Shown here in pieces: positions 33,210-42,013 of a stretch of 64,000 nucleotides of DNA. Every line of letters starts with the position of its first letter. The stretch's first letter is position 1. The notes under the pieces are model-generated. The model was not told where the DNA came from, did not search any database, and worked only from the letters and a program-made list of their open reading frames with translations. The translations under genes were made by a program, and so were the position numbers. Origin of the DNA: Rhodospirillaceae bacterium (GTDB lineage: Bacteria; Pseudomonadota; Alphaproteobacteria; GCA-2731375); assembly GCA_018701215.1 (NCBI GenBank), contig JABIWH010000050.1, positions 1 to 64,000 on the forward strand. The letters run 5' to 3'.

Positions 33210-34136
33210 ATGTCTGCAAGCAAAGCCGTCAAATTCGGCACCACCCTGCGCGCGCCCCACGGTATCGAGGCGCTGTCGCGGCAAATCGAAGGCCTGGGCT
33301 ATGACGTCCTGGGCTGCGGCGAGCATGTCAGCTTTCACGGCGATACCGCCAATGGCTTGATCTCGCTATCCGTGGCGGCGGGTGCGACGACGAGCATTCA
33401 ATTGATGAGCGCCATAACCCTGGTGCCGCTGTACCCTGCCGCCCTGTTGGCGAAGATGGGCGCGGCGTTGGATGTGGCCTCGAACGGGCGCTTTACCCTG
33501 GGTGTCGGCGTCGGCGGCGAGTTCCCCAACGAATTCGCGGCCTGCGGCGTGCCGGTGAACGAGCGCGGCGCCCGTACCGATGATGCGCTGGAGGTCATCA
33601 CCCGCACCTGGTCGGGCACCGATGTCACTTATAATGGCCGTTTCACCAAATTGGAGAATTTCAGCCTAAAACCCCTGCCGATCCAGAAACCGCGCCCGCC
33701 GATCTGGGTTTCAGGACGCTCGGACGCCGCCATGCGGCGGGCCGCGAAATACGCCGACGGCTGGCTACCCTATATGTATACGCCCGAACAGCTGGCCGAG
33801 AGCATCACAAAAATCCGCGCTTATGGCGAGGAACTGGGCCGGGATATGTCGGACTTCACCTTTGGGCTTTATATCTTCACCGCCATCCATGAGGACCATG
33901 AGTTGGCGGTAAAGTACGCCGCCGACCGCCTGAGCACGCAGTACGCCCAGGACTTCTCCAAGCTGGTATACAAATTCGCCCTGGCCGGCGACCCGGAGCG
34001 TTACAAGGCGCGGCTGCAAGAGTACGTCGATGCGGGCGCCAGCCTGATATTGGTCTCGTCCGCCTGTCCTGACGATTATATCGACACCAACGTAGCAATG
34101 ATCGCGGACCAGGTGTTTCCCGCCTTTCGGCCCTGA
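33210..34136 (+). CDS. LLM-class F420/FMN-dependent oxidoreductase
   Basis: A 308-residue TIM-barrel enzyme of the luciferase-like superfamily. The N-terminal sequence VKFGTTLRAPHGIEALSRQ is followed by CGEHVSFHG (conserved His/Glu), IQLMSAITLVPLYPAALLAK, RFTLGVGVGGEFPNEFAACG and PPIWVSGRSDAAMRRAAKY, which are flavin-site segments. ATG 33210 lies five bases after GGGAGA. It is divergent from the MDR gene (97 bp apart). TIGR03619-type F420-dependent members are the closest in layout; whether this organism makes F420 cannot be told from the window. Confidence 0.86.
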   Translation: MSASKAVKFGTTLRAPHGIEALSRQIEGLGYDVLGCGEHVSFHGDTANGLISLSVAAGATTSIQLMSAITLVPLYPAALLAKMGAALDVASNGRFTLGVGVGGEFPNEFAACGVPVNERGARTDDALEVITRTWSGTDVTYNGRFTKLENFSLKPLPIQKPRPPIWVSGRSDAAMRRAAKYADGWLPYMYTPEQLAESITKIRAYGEELGRDMSDFTFGLYIFTAIHEDHELAVKYAADRLSTQYAQDFSKLVYKFALAGDPERYKARLQEYVDAGASLILVSSACPDDYIDTNVAMIADQVFPAFRP

Positions 34137-34209
34137 GAGATGAAAAACCTACGCCGTTAACGTACTATGGCGTATCGAACGGCCCAATTAAGACGATGGA
34201 GCAAGCCAA

Positions 34210-35289
34210 ATGAGTAAGCGGAATTACCGGATCGCCCTGATACCGGGCGATGGGATTGGTCACGAAGTGGTGCCGGCGGCGGCGGCGGTGCTGGAGAAAG
34301 TCGGCGGCAAACATGGCTTCAGCTTTGAATGGGCCGAGTTTGACTGGAGCTGCGAACGCTATTCCAAGCTGGGCGCGATGATGCCCGACGACGGGCCGGA
34401 ACAGCTGGCGGCTTTTGACGGCATCTTCCTCGGCGCCGTGGGTTATCCCGGCGTGCCGGACCATATCTCGCTTTGGGGCCTGCTGATCCCCATCCGCAGG
34501 GCCTTTGACCAATACGCCAATGTCCGGCCATTAAAGCTGTTCGAAGGGGTTGAAAGTCCACTCGCGGGCCGGGGTGCCGGCGATATCGACATGGTCATCG
34601 TGCGCGAGAACGCCGAGGGTGAATATTCCCAGATGGGCGGACGCATCTATGCCGGTACCGAGCGTGAAACGGTGATCCAGGAGGCCGTCTTCACCCGTTA
34701 CGGCGTCGACCGCATCCTGCGCCACGCGTTCGAGCTGGCGACCAAGCGCGCCGATGAACGCGGCAAACAGGGCCGGGTGACCTCGGCCACCAAATCGAAC
34801 GGCATCATCCATACTATGCCGTACTGGGACGAACGCTTTGAGCTAATGGCGGCAGACTACCCCGACATAGAAACGGATCAATTCCATATCGACATACTCT
34901 CGGCACATTTCGTGCAGCACCCGGACTGGTTCGACGTGGTCGTCGGCTCCAATCTGTTTGGCGATATCCTCTCCGACCTGGGCGCCGCCGTGGTCGGCGG
35001 CATGGGCCTGGCACCCGCCGCCAATCTCAATCCGGAAAGCGAGCATCCATCGATGTTCGAGCCGGTGCATGGTTCCGCCCCCGATATCATGGGCAAGGGC
35101 ATCGCCAATCCCATCGCGCAGATCTGGACCGGCGCCATGATGTTGGAGCATCTGGGCGAGGGCGAAGGCGCCCGCGCCATTGAGGCCGCCATCGCCGCCG
35201 TGCTGGCCGACGGCTCCGTCCGCACGCCGGACCTGGGCGGCCAAGCAGACACCAACACCCTGGCCCAGGCCGTCGCCGATGCCCTGTAA
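34210..35289 (+). CDS. Tartrate dehydrogenase/decarboxylase-type enzyme
   Basis: A 359-residue beta-decarboxylating dehydrogenase related to isopropylmalate and isocitrate dehydrogenases. LIPGDGIGHEVVPA starts the fold, and YANVRPLKLFEGVESP supplies the substrate Arg. IVRENAEGEYSQMGGR, TSATKSNGI (catalytic Lys), VVVGSNLFGDILSDLGA (metal-binding Asp) and FEPVHGSAPDIMGKGIANP complete the site. The AVGYPGVPDHISLWGLLIPI segment is characteristic of tartrate dehydrogenases, which act on tartrate or malate with NAD and Mn2+. Isopropylmalate dehydrogenase is less likely. It follows the LLM gene by 73 bp. Confidence 0.87.
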   Translation: MSKRNYRIALIPGDGIGHEVVPAAAAVLEKVGGKHGFSFEWAEFDWSCERYSKLGAMMPDDGPEQLAAFDGIFLGAVGYPGVPDHISLWGLLIPIRRAFDQYANVRPLKLFEGVESPLAGRGAGDIDMVIVRENAEGEYSQMGGRIYAGTERETVIQEAVFTRYGVDRILRHAFELATKRADERGKQGRVTSATKSNGIIHTMPYWDERFELMAADYPDIETDQFHIDILSAHFVQHPDWFDVVVGSNLFGDILSDLGAAVVGGMGLAPAANLNPESEHPSMFEPVHGSAPDIMGKGIANPIAQIWTGAMMLEHLGEGEGARAIEAAIAAVLADGSVRTPDLGGQADTNTLAQAVADAL

Positions 35290-35377
35290 CAGGAATCCGC
35301 ACATAGAGGTATGACGGTCCCGATCAACAGACAAGGCAGATCGGCGATAGACGCCCAGCACAACGACGCTCCTCCGT

Positions 35378-35473
35378 CGTCATTGCCGGGCTTGACCCGG
35401 CAATCCATGCGGGCCACGAGCTCATCTTCAACCTGGGTGCTCCTGGATGCCCGGATCAAGTCCGGGCATGACG
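35378..35473. repeat. Inverted pair of REP-like palindromes
   Basis: A palindrome at 35381-35405 (CATTGCCGGGCTTGACCCGG, then CAATC) and a second at 35445-35473 (core CCCGGATCAAGTCCGGGCAT) face each other: the reverse complement of the first is close to the second. Single units and inverted doublets of this type are dispersed in many alphaproteobacterial genomes. A third unit lies at 63486-63512. The doublet sits between the tartrate-dehydrogenase-like gene and the MFS gene, where the transcript would fold strongly. Confidence 0.8.
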
Positions 35474-35513
35474 AAAATGCGGGCCATGTGCCCAACGCCG
35501 CCATGGGCATGCG

Positions 35514-37091
35514 ATGAGCATCGCCGCCACCGCCCCCACCGCTGACGGCGCCGCGCTGCGCCAACGCTTTGGGCCGGTTTATGTCTGGCTGGTGACCTTG
35601 ACCGTGATGTCGGGAGGCATCGCCATGGGCTTGGCCTCGTCCATGGTCAATGTCGCCGTGCCCTCGGTGGTTGGCGCCTTCGGCGTCGGTCTGGACCAGG
35701 CGCAATGGATGGCGACCGGCTTTCTCGCCACCATGTCTGTCTCCATGCTGGTCAGTTCCTGGCTGATCGAGGTGCTGGGCCAACGCATTACCTTTATCGC
35801 CATCCTGACCATCTTTGGGGTCGGCTCCTTCATGAGCGCGGTGGCGCCCAATATCGATATCCTGATCGCCGGCCGTATTCTGCAAGGTGCCGCCAATGGC
35901 GTCGGTCAGCCATTGGCCATGTTCACCATGTTCTCTGTCTTTCCGCCAGAGAAGCGCGGCATGGCGATCGGCATTCAGGGCCTGGTCAGTGTGTTGGCGC
36001 CGACCTTTGGCCCCATCGTGGGCGGCATCGCCATCGACAGCATTTCATGGCGCTATCTGTTCTTCCTGCCCCTGCCGTTCTGTGTGCCGGCCATGATGAT
36101 GGGTTTGGTCTTCATGCCGACCAAGAAACTGGCGCGGCGCCTGCCGCCCTTTGACTGGATCGGCCTGGCCATGGTCCTGATCATCGTCTTCAGCGCCTTC
36201 TCCGCCATTTCCAATGGCCCGCGCACGGGCTGGGACGCGGATTCCGTGGTCTACCGGTTGTGGGGCAGCGCGGCGGGCCTGGTCATTTTCATTTTGTGGG
36301 AATTGCGCGCGCCCTATCCCCTGCTGGATCTAAGCCTGTTCCGTAATCCGCAGTTCGCCCTGACCATGATGGCGGGCTTCGTCTTTGGCGCGGGACTGTT
36401 TGCGTCGGGCTATTTCATCCCGATTTTCGTGCAGACCATCCAAAACTACAGCGCCACCCGCGCCGGGCTGCTCCTCGCCACGGGGGGCGTGGTGATGATG
36501 ATATTCTTCCCGCTCTCGGGCCGCATCACGGATTCCATTCCGGCCCATATTCCCATCGCCACCGGTCTGCTGATCTTCAGCATCGGTTTCTTCATGATCC
36601 GGGCCGTTGACGTGAACACCACGTTCTGGGTCATGGCCGCCTATACCGCCGTTAACCGCGTCGGCCTCTCCCTGGCCATTCCATCCCTCAGTGTTTCGGC
36701 GTTGCGCGCGGTGTCGGCGGACAAGCTGGCACGCGCGGCATCCGTCGGGACCTTTTTCCGCAATTTTGGCGGCGGCCTGGGCATTACCTTGCTGACGGCG
36801 TTTTTTCTGCAACGCAGCCAGTATCACGGCGAAGCCTTCACCGACACCCAGACCTGGGCCAACGGCACCACGGTGGAGCTGCTGGGTGATATCCGCCACC
36901 TGCTGGCGGGGACCGGTCTGCCGGAAGTCATCCAAAAGGCCGGCGCGCTTAACTATCTTGGAGAGGTGGTCCTGGCACAGGCCAGCACCCTGGCCTTCAA
37001 GGACACCTTCCTGGCTATATCCCTTGTGGGTTTTCTGGCCGTGGGCCCGGCCTGGATGATCGGGCGCACCGGCAGGCGTGCTAGGGATTGA
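35514..37091 (+). CDS. MFS drug/proton antiporter (DHA2, EmrB/QacA type)
   Basis: A 525-residue, 14-helix major-facilitator exporter. LASSMVNVAVPSVVGAFGV followed by QWMATGFLATMSVSMLVSSW is the start of the DHA2 fold. AGRILQGAANGVGQPLAMF and GPIVGGIAIDSISWRYLFFL are motif C-like antiporter segments, and the last helix ends in GPAWMIGRTGRRARD. It probably exports toxic organic compounds across the inner membrane; no EmrA-type adaptor or regulator is adjacent. The gene's last 11 bases overlap the end of the convergent UbiD gene. Confidence 0.9.
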   Translation: MSIAATAPTADGAALRQRFGPVYVWLVTLTVMSGGIAMGLASSMVNVAVPSVVGAFGVGLDQAQWMATGFLATMSVSMLVSSWLIEVLGQRITFIAILTIFGVGSFMSAVAPNIDILIAGRILQGAANGVGQPLAMFTMFSVFPPEKRGMAIGIQGLVSVLAPTFGPIVGGIAIDSISWRYLFFLPLPFCVPAMMMGLVFMPTKKLARRLPPFDWIGLAMVLIIVFSAFSAISNGPRTGWDADSVVYRLWGSAAGLVIFILWELRAPYPLLDLSLFRNPQFALTMMAGFVFGAGLFASGYFIPIFVQTIQNYSATRAGLLLATGGVVMMIFFPLSGRITDSIPAHIPIATGLLIFSIGFFMIRAVDVNTTFWVMAAYTAVNRVGLSLAIPSLSVSALRAVSADKLARAASVGTFFRNFGGGLGITLLTAFFLQRSQYHGEAFTDTQTWANGTTVELLGDIRHLLAGTGLPEVIQKAGALNYLGEVVLAQASTLAFKDTFLAISLVGFLAVGPAWMIGRTGRRARD

Positions 37092-38463
37092 CCATATCCA
37101 GCTTTGAAAGATCGACCGCCTTGACCTTTGCGCGCTCGAAATCCTGCGTGAACGGAAACGGCCGGGTGGCGTCGAAACCGACCTTGGTGCCCAGGTAGTC
37201 GGGGAATGTCGGATTGAGGCCGTGGCCGAAGACATCTTCGATCTTCAATATTCCGGTCGCCGCATCCAGCCGCGTCGTCATGGCCCACTCCACGTCCGAT
37301 GGATCGCGGATATCCACGTCGTCATCCACCACGGTGACCATTTTCAAGGGCGCGAAGGCGGCGAAGGCGGCCATGATGGCCTGCTTGCCCCAGCCGGCCC
37401 GGACCTGTTTGAGCTGCACCACGGCATGATAAAAGCCGCAGCCGCCATGACTGAAATAAACATCCTGCACGCCGGGCACCTGTTTGCGCAGCAGGCTCAG
37501 GACATTGGCCTCGCCCAGCAGACCGACGGAATTATAGACCTCCGCACCGGACAGAATGGAATGAAAGATCGGATTTTTGCGCCGGTGGATCTTGAGCACG
37601 CGGACCTTGGGGCGTTTGTCCTTGCGCGCGTAGTAGCCGGTGACCTCGGCGAAAGGGCCTTCGTTGATGGTTTCGCCCGGCGTGATTTCGCATTCCAGGG
37701 CATACATGGCGTTGGCCACCATCTCGACATCGGACTTAACACCGCGCACCAATTCCAACGGCGCGCCGTGGAGTTCACTGGCGATGCCCAATTCGTCCCG
37801 GTCCGCCGGTGCTGCCTCCGCCGGTGCGGCGCCGGCGAAATGCATTCCCGGCCCAACGCCCGCGTTGATGGTCAGGGCTAGCGATTGTCCGAGTTTGGCG
37901 GCCTTTTCCAGATACAGTTCCAAGTGCCGGCCGGCATCGATGTTGATGGCCAGGGTGTTCTTGTTGACCACCTGGAAGCGCTGGATGGAGGCGTTGCGCA
38001 CCCCGGTTTCGGGATCCTTGGCGATGACCACGGCGGCATCGAAATACGGCCCCGCATCCTTCAGAGCATGGGTCGGCACGGGCAGTTTTTTCAAATTCAC
38101 CGTGCGCTCGGTAACATCAAGCACAGGCCCGCTTTTGACCACCACCGGGTCAACCGGGTTGGCCTGCCAATTGCCGATACAGTCCGAGATATATTGCGGT
38201 AGATCGTCGGCTTCCCGCGAAAAAATGTCGCCCAACAGCTCCCGCGACCAATACAGGCCCATGAAGACCGGGTGATCGTAGCCCTTGACGTTTTCGAACA
38301 GGACAGCCTTGGGGCCGCCTTCATATTTCGCCGCAATGCCCGCCAGATCGAACTTGGGGTCGATCTCGGAGCGCACCCGGACCAGCCGGCCCCGTTTATC
38401 GAGCTCCTCGATGATGGCACCAAGATCGGCGATCAAGGCGGGGCTGTTTTTGGCTTTGGCCAT
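37081..38463 (-). CDS. UbiD-family prenylated-FMN decarboxylase
   Basis: A 460-residue UbiD-family (de)carboxylase, acting on aromatic or alpha,beta-unsaturated carboxylic acids with prenylated FMN. AVLFENVKGYDHPVFMGLYW starts the family fold, NASIQRFQVVNKNTLAIN carries the prFMN-contacting Arg/Gln, and CEITPGETINEGPFAEVTGYY carries the catalytic Glu-Arg-Glu neighbourhood. Metal and flavin contacts continue in DVYFSHGGCGFYHAVVQLK. It is not the ubiquinone-specific UbiD by length alone; a catabolic decarboxylase is likely, in keeping with nearby oxidoreductases. No UbiX flavin prenyltransferase is in the window. Confidence 0.88.
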   Translation of the reverse strand: MAKAKNSPALIADLGAIIEELDKRGRLVRVRSEIDPKFDLAGIAAKYEGGPKAVLFENVKGYDHPVFMGLYWSRELLGDIFSREADDLPQYISDCIGNWQANPVDPVVVKSGPVLDVTERTVNLKKLPVPTHALKDAGPYFDAAVVIAKDPETGVRNASIQRFQVVNKNTLAINIDAGRHLELYLEKAAKLGQSLALTINAGVGPGMHFAGAAPAEAAPADRDELGIASELHGAPLELVRGVKSDVEMVANAMYALECEITPGETINEGPFAEVTGYYARKDKRPKVRVLKIHRRKNPIFHSILSGAEVYNSVGLLGEANVLSLLRKQVPGVQDVYFSHGGCGFYHAVVQLKQVRAGWGKQAIMAAFAAFAPLKMVTVVDDDVDIRDPSDVEWAMTTRLDAATGILKIEDVFGHGLNPTFPDYLGTKVGFDATRPFPFTQDFERAKVKAVDLSKLDMVNP

Positions 38464-38645
38464 TGCGGGTTTCCCTGGTCAATTCGGACGTGTTGTCGGA
38501 GGCGAATAGTAGCCGCATCGAGGGGCCGCGGAAATAATTCATCGTCGCCATGCGCCGTGCCGCATAACCTGAACGATTGCCAAATGCGGGCGATCCTGGA
38601 TAATGGCGGACAAGTATCTTCGAATGCCTTTGGGGGAAAAATTGC

Positions 38646-39731
38646 ATGTCTGATGATCTGCCGCGTTTCGACGGCGCCTGGAGCGGCCCTGAATTGGCAC
38701 GGACGCCCGAGAGGTGGACCATTGCGCTGACGCCGGATGAAATCGATGATCTGGACCAGGCCATAGGGGCGCTGGAAAGATCGGCGATCGTGGATATCAC
38801 CAGATCGGATGCGCCACTGCCCCATCTTGCCCCCCGGTTGGCGGCGATGCGCGAAACGGTCCTGCATGGCCAAGGTTTCATGCTGATCACGGGCTTTCCC
38901 ATCGAACGCTATTCCCTGGAGCAGGCCGCGCGGGCTTTCTGGGCCGTGGGTGCACATATGGGCACCGCCGTATCGCAGAACGCCAAGGGACATGCCCTGG
39001 GCCATGTCCGCGACCTGGGCTTTGACCCCAATGTACCCAGCGCGCGCGGTTATCAATCCAACGCGCGGCTGCCCTATCACTGTGATGCCGGCGATATCGT
39101 GGCCCTGCTGTCGGTGCAGACGTCGAAGTCGGGCGGGCTGTCCAGCCTGGTCTCCTCGGTTGCGCTGTACAATGCCATGGCTGAGCGGCGGCCGGATCTG
39201 GCCCGGGTCCTGATGCAGCCGTCTTACCGGGACCGCCGGGACGAAATCCCAGAAGGCCGCAAGCCCTGGTTTGCCATGCCGATCTTTAATCCCCATGGTG
39301 GGCACATGTTGACGAATTTCGTGCGTAGCGGAATCCGCAAGGCACAACGGTTTGACGAGGTGCCCCGGATCACCGAGCACCAGGCGGAGGCGTTCGACTA
39401 TCTCGATGCCCTGGCCGAGGGTCCGGAGTTCCATCTGGACATAAAATTCGGCCCCGGCGACATGCAGTTCGTCTCCAACCACAGCATCCTGCACAGCCGC
39501 ACCGCGTTCGAGAATTGGGACGACCTCGGTAAACAACGCCATCTGCTACGGCTTTGGCTGGCTTGCGCCGGGGGACCGGCGCTGCCGGCGGTCTATGAGG
39601 AACAACAGGGCCTGAATGCGGACGGCCGGCCGCTGGGCATCCACTGTCCGGGCGCCATCCTGAACGCCGATCTTAAAGTCATGGACGGCGGTGCCGGCGC
39701 CTCGGAAGAGCGGCTGAAACAGCCCGCCTGA
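38646..39731 (+). CDS. TauD/TfdA-family dioxygenase
   Basis: A 361-residue Fe(II)/2-oxoglutarate dioxygenase. The iron site is RLPYHCDAGDIVALLS (His-x-Asp) plus the distal His in FVSNHSILHSRTAFENW, with the 2-oxoglutarate Arg in QRHLLRLWLA. GQGFMLITGFPIERYSLEQ matches the first family strand. GGGGGA nine bases upstream supports ATG 38646. It is divergent from the UbiD gene and differs in sequence from the second family member at 18.7 kb (gene lengths 361 and 281 residues), so the two are not recent duplicates. The substrate is unknown. Confidence 0.85.
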   Translation: MSDDLPRFDGAWSGPELARTPERWTIALTPDEIDDLDQAIGALERSAIVDITRSDAPLPHLAPRLAAMRETVLHGQGFMLITGFPIERYSLEQAARAFWAVGAHMGTAVSQNAKGHALGHVRDLGFDPNVPSARGYQSNARLPYHCDAGDIVALLSVQTSKSGGLSSLVSSVALYNAMAERRPDLARVLMQPSYRDRRDEIPEGRKPWFAMPIFNPHGGHMLTNFVRSGIRKAQRFDEVPRITEHQAEAFDYLDALAEGPEFHLDIKFGPGDMQFVSNHSILHSRTAFENWDDLGKQRHLLRLWLACAGGPALPAVYEEQQGLNADGRPLGIHCPGAILNADLKVMDGGAGASEERLKQPA

Positions 39732-39773
39732 CCGCCGCCCCCGCTGAAGTTCAGGCACGGCTATATTGAAGCA

Positions 39774-40949
39774 ATGGCGACTGACCAGGCGCAAGACACA
39801 TCGGACTTTGCCCACCGCAGACGGGCAGGTACCCGGCGATTTGCCATTCGCGCCTTTCAGATAATCTTCCTGCTGCACCTTTATTTGGCCTGGCGCCTGT
39901 TGCCTGACCTGCCGCTTGACCGTCCGTGGCAATTCCTGGGCGGCGCCGGCCTTGTCCTGTCGTCCCTGCTGATCCCGTTTGGCACCCTTTCAAGGGTCTT
40001 TTTCGTCAACCATACCGTGATCGACCGCCTGACCTGGGCCGGCGGCTTGACCATGGGATGGGCTTCATCGCTTCTGGTTTTCACGATTATCCGTGATCTC
40101 GCCATGCTGCTGCCTGACTTGGCAGGCTGGAAACAGGAAAGCGCTGTTGCCGTGCTGGGTCTTGCCACCGTCGTCACCATGGTTGGATTTTTTAATGCCC
40201 GGCGCGTGGCAAAGGTGGTCCGCGTCACCATTCCCTTGCGGCATCTGCCGCCTGCGCTCGCCGGCTTCACCATCGCCCAGGTTTCCGATCTGCATATCGG
40301 CTCCACGATCAGGCGCGGTTTTGTGCAAGCCGTCGTCAGACGGGTAAACCAGCTGAACCCGGACGTGGTCGCCTTGACCGGCGATATCGTGGATGGGTAC
40401 CCAGCGCAGCTTGGCGATGAAGCAGCCCCCCTTGCCGGTTTAAGCGCCCGGCACGGCGTCTATTTGGTCACGGGAAATCATGAATATTATCATGGCGCCG
40501 ATGAATGGATCACCACCTTTCGCCGCCTGGGCCTGCTGCCATTGCTGAACGAGCATGTGGTGCTCCGTCACAACGGCGCGGAACTGGTCATTGCCGGCAT
40601 CAATGATTTCAGCGCCAACAATTCGCCCCACGGCCATGTCTCCGATGCCAAGGCCGCGTTATTGGAAAGTCCCGAAGGCGCGCCAAAAATAATGCTGGCG
40701 CACCAGCCGCGATCCGCTGGGCAGGTCGAGGCCGCGGGCGCTGACCTGCAACTGTCCGGGCACACCCATGGCGGCCAGTTTTGGCCATGGAATTTTTTCG
40801 TGCGTCTGCAACAACCTTATGTCGCCGGTCTGCACCGGCTGGGCGGCATGTGGGTTTATACCAGCCGGGGAACCGGATACTGGGGGCCGCCAAAGCGCTT
40901 CGGCGCGCCCTCGGAGATCACCCTGATAACGCTTTCCCAGGCAGAGTGA
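39774..40949 (+). CDS. Membrane-anchored metallophosphoesterase (YkuE/YaeI-like)
   Basis: A 391-residue protein with about four N-terminal membrane helices (residues 20-140) followed by a calcineurin-type metallophosphoesterase domain. All metal-binding blocks are present: QVSDLHIG, ALTGDIVDG, VTGNHEYYHG, MLAHQPRS and SGHTHGGQFW. Related proteins are lipid-phosphate or UDP-diacylglucosamine-type hydrolases at the inner membrane; the substrate here is unknown. There is no clear ribosome-binding site at ATG 39774. It follows the TauD gene by 42 bp and converges with the MDR gene at 40961. Confidence 0.88.
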   Translation: MATDQAQDTSDFAHRRRAGTRRFAIRAFQIIFLLHLYLAWRLLPDLPLDRPWQFLGGAGLVLSSLLIPFGTLSRVFFVNHTVIDRLTWAGGLTMGWASSLLVFTIIRDLAMLLPDLAGWKQESAVAVLGLATVVTMVGFFNARRVAKVVRVTIPLRHLPPALAGFTIAQVSDLHIGSTIRRGFVQAVVRRVNQLNPDVVALTGDIVDGYPAQLGDEAAPLAGLSARHGVYLVTGNHEYYHGADEWITTFRRLGLLPLLNEHVVLRHNGAELVIAGINDFSANNSPHGHVSDAKAALLESPEGAPKIMLAHQPRSAGQVEAAGADLQLSGHTHGGQFWPWNFFVRLQQPYVAGLHRLGGMWVYTSRGTGYWGPPKRFGAPSEITLITLSQAE

Positions 40950-40960
40950 ACAGGCCAAAT

Positions 40961-42004
40961 TCACTTCATCGGATCGTCGGAAACCTGCATCATGGTTTTG
41001 CCGAAATTGCCGCCTTCCAGCATGGCGCGGAAAGCCGCCGGGGTGTTTTCCAGCCCCGCGCGGATGTCTTCCAGATATGTCACCTTGCCGTCCCGCAACC
41101 ACTCGGCCATTTGCCCTAAAAACGCATCCTGGTGATCGGCGACGAATTTACCCACCGCCAGGGGAAAGACGCCGCAGTTCTGTTTCTCGAACACTGCTTG
41201 GCCAGCTTCCAGCCAAACCTCGGCCGCATCCCTGCCATCGATATTGCTGTACTGCGAGATCAGGCCACAGCGGGTGATGCGGGAATTTCTGTTCAGATAT
41301 TGCAGCACCGCCTCGAAACACTTGCCGCCGACATTTTCGTAGTAGATATCGATGCCGTCGGGACACGCCGCCCCCAACGCGCCCGGCAGATCATCGCCCA
41401 GGTGCGAGACACAGGCGTCGAAACCCAGTTCATTGGTCACGAAGGCGCATTTTTCCTCCCGCCCCGCGATGCCGACGACCCGGCAGCCGAGAATCTTGGC
41501 GATCTGCCCCACTACCTGGCCAACGCCGCCCGATGCGGCGGAGACCACCACCGTTTCACCGGCCTTGGGCTGGCATTGCACCACCAGGCCGGAATAGGCG
41601 GTCAGGCCCAACATGCCCAGCACGCCGATGGCAGTGGAAAGCGGCGCCACGCCGGGGTCCAGCTTGCGCGGGAACATATAGGTGAAGACGGAAATGCCCT
41701 CACCGCTCAGACCATGACTTTGCCAGCCATTGGTGTTGAAGAGAAAATCGCCTTCGTCATAACCCGGCACATTGCTCTTAAGGACCTGGGCCACGGTGCG
41801 CCCATGGCAGATCTCGCCGGGCTGTTCCAGGCCCCCACGGCGCCGGCCCCACTGATAGGGGTCGAGCGAGAGATAGATGGTCCGGCTGAGCAATTGTCCC
41901 GGGCCGGGATCAGGCATGGCGCTTTCACGCCACTCAAAATCAGCCGCCAGCGGCAAACCTTCCGGCGGCGTGCGGGCCAACAGCCATTGCTGGTTCACGG
42001 TCAT
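40961..42004 (-). CDS. NADP-dependent MDR oxidoreductase (CurA/prostaglandin-reductase type)
   Basis: A 347-residue zinc-independent medium-chain reductase. TIYLSLDPYQWGRRRGG is the family's substrate-site segment, GMLGLTAYSGLVVQCQPKAG precedes the cofactor domain, and VVVSAASGGVGQVVGQIAK is the NADP-binding motif. DIYYENVGGKCFEAVLQYL and RITRCGLISQYSN complete the signature. It reduces carbon-carbon double bonds in enones or alkenals. It is the last gene of a four-gene minus-strand operon (SDR, epimerase-like SDR, LLM, MDR) with gaps of 12, 21 and 9 bp. Confidence 0.9.
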   Translation of the reverse strand: MTVNQQWLLARTPPEGLPLAADFEWRESAMPDPGPGQLLSRTIYLSLDPYQWGRRRGGLEQPGEICHGRTVAQVLKSNVPGYDEGDFLFNTNGWQSHGLSGEGISVFTYMFPRKLDPGVAPLSTAIGVLGMLGLTAYSGLVVQCQPKAGETVVVSAASGGVGQVVGQIAKILGCRVVGIAGREEKCAFVTNELGFDACVSHLGDDLPGALGAACPDGIDIYYENVGGKCFEAVLQYLNRNSRITRCGLISQYSNIDGRDAAEVWLEAGQAVFEKQNCGVFPLAVGKFVADHQDAFLGQMAEWLRDGKVTYLEDIRAGLENTPAAFRAMLEGGNFGKTMMQVSDDPMK

Positions 42005-42013
42005 GCCCGGCGC

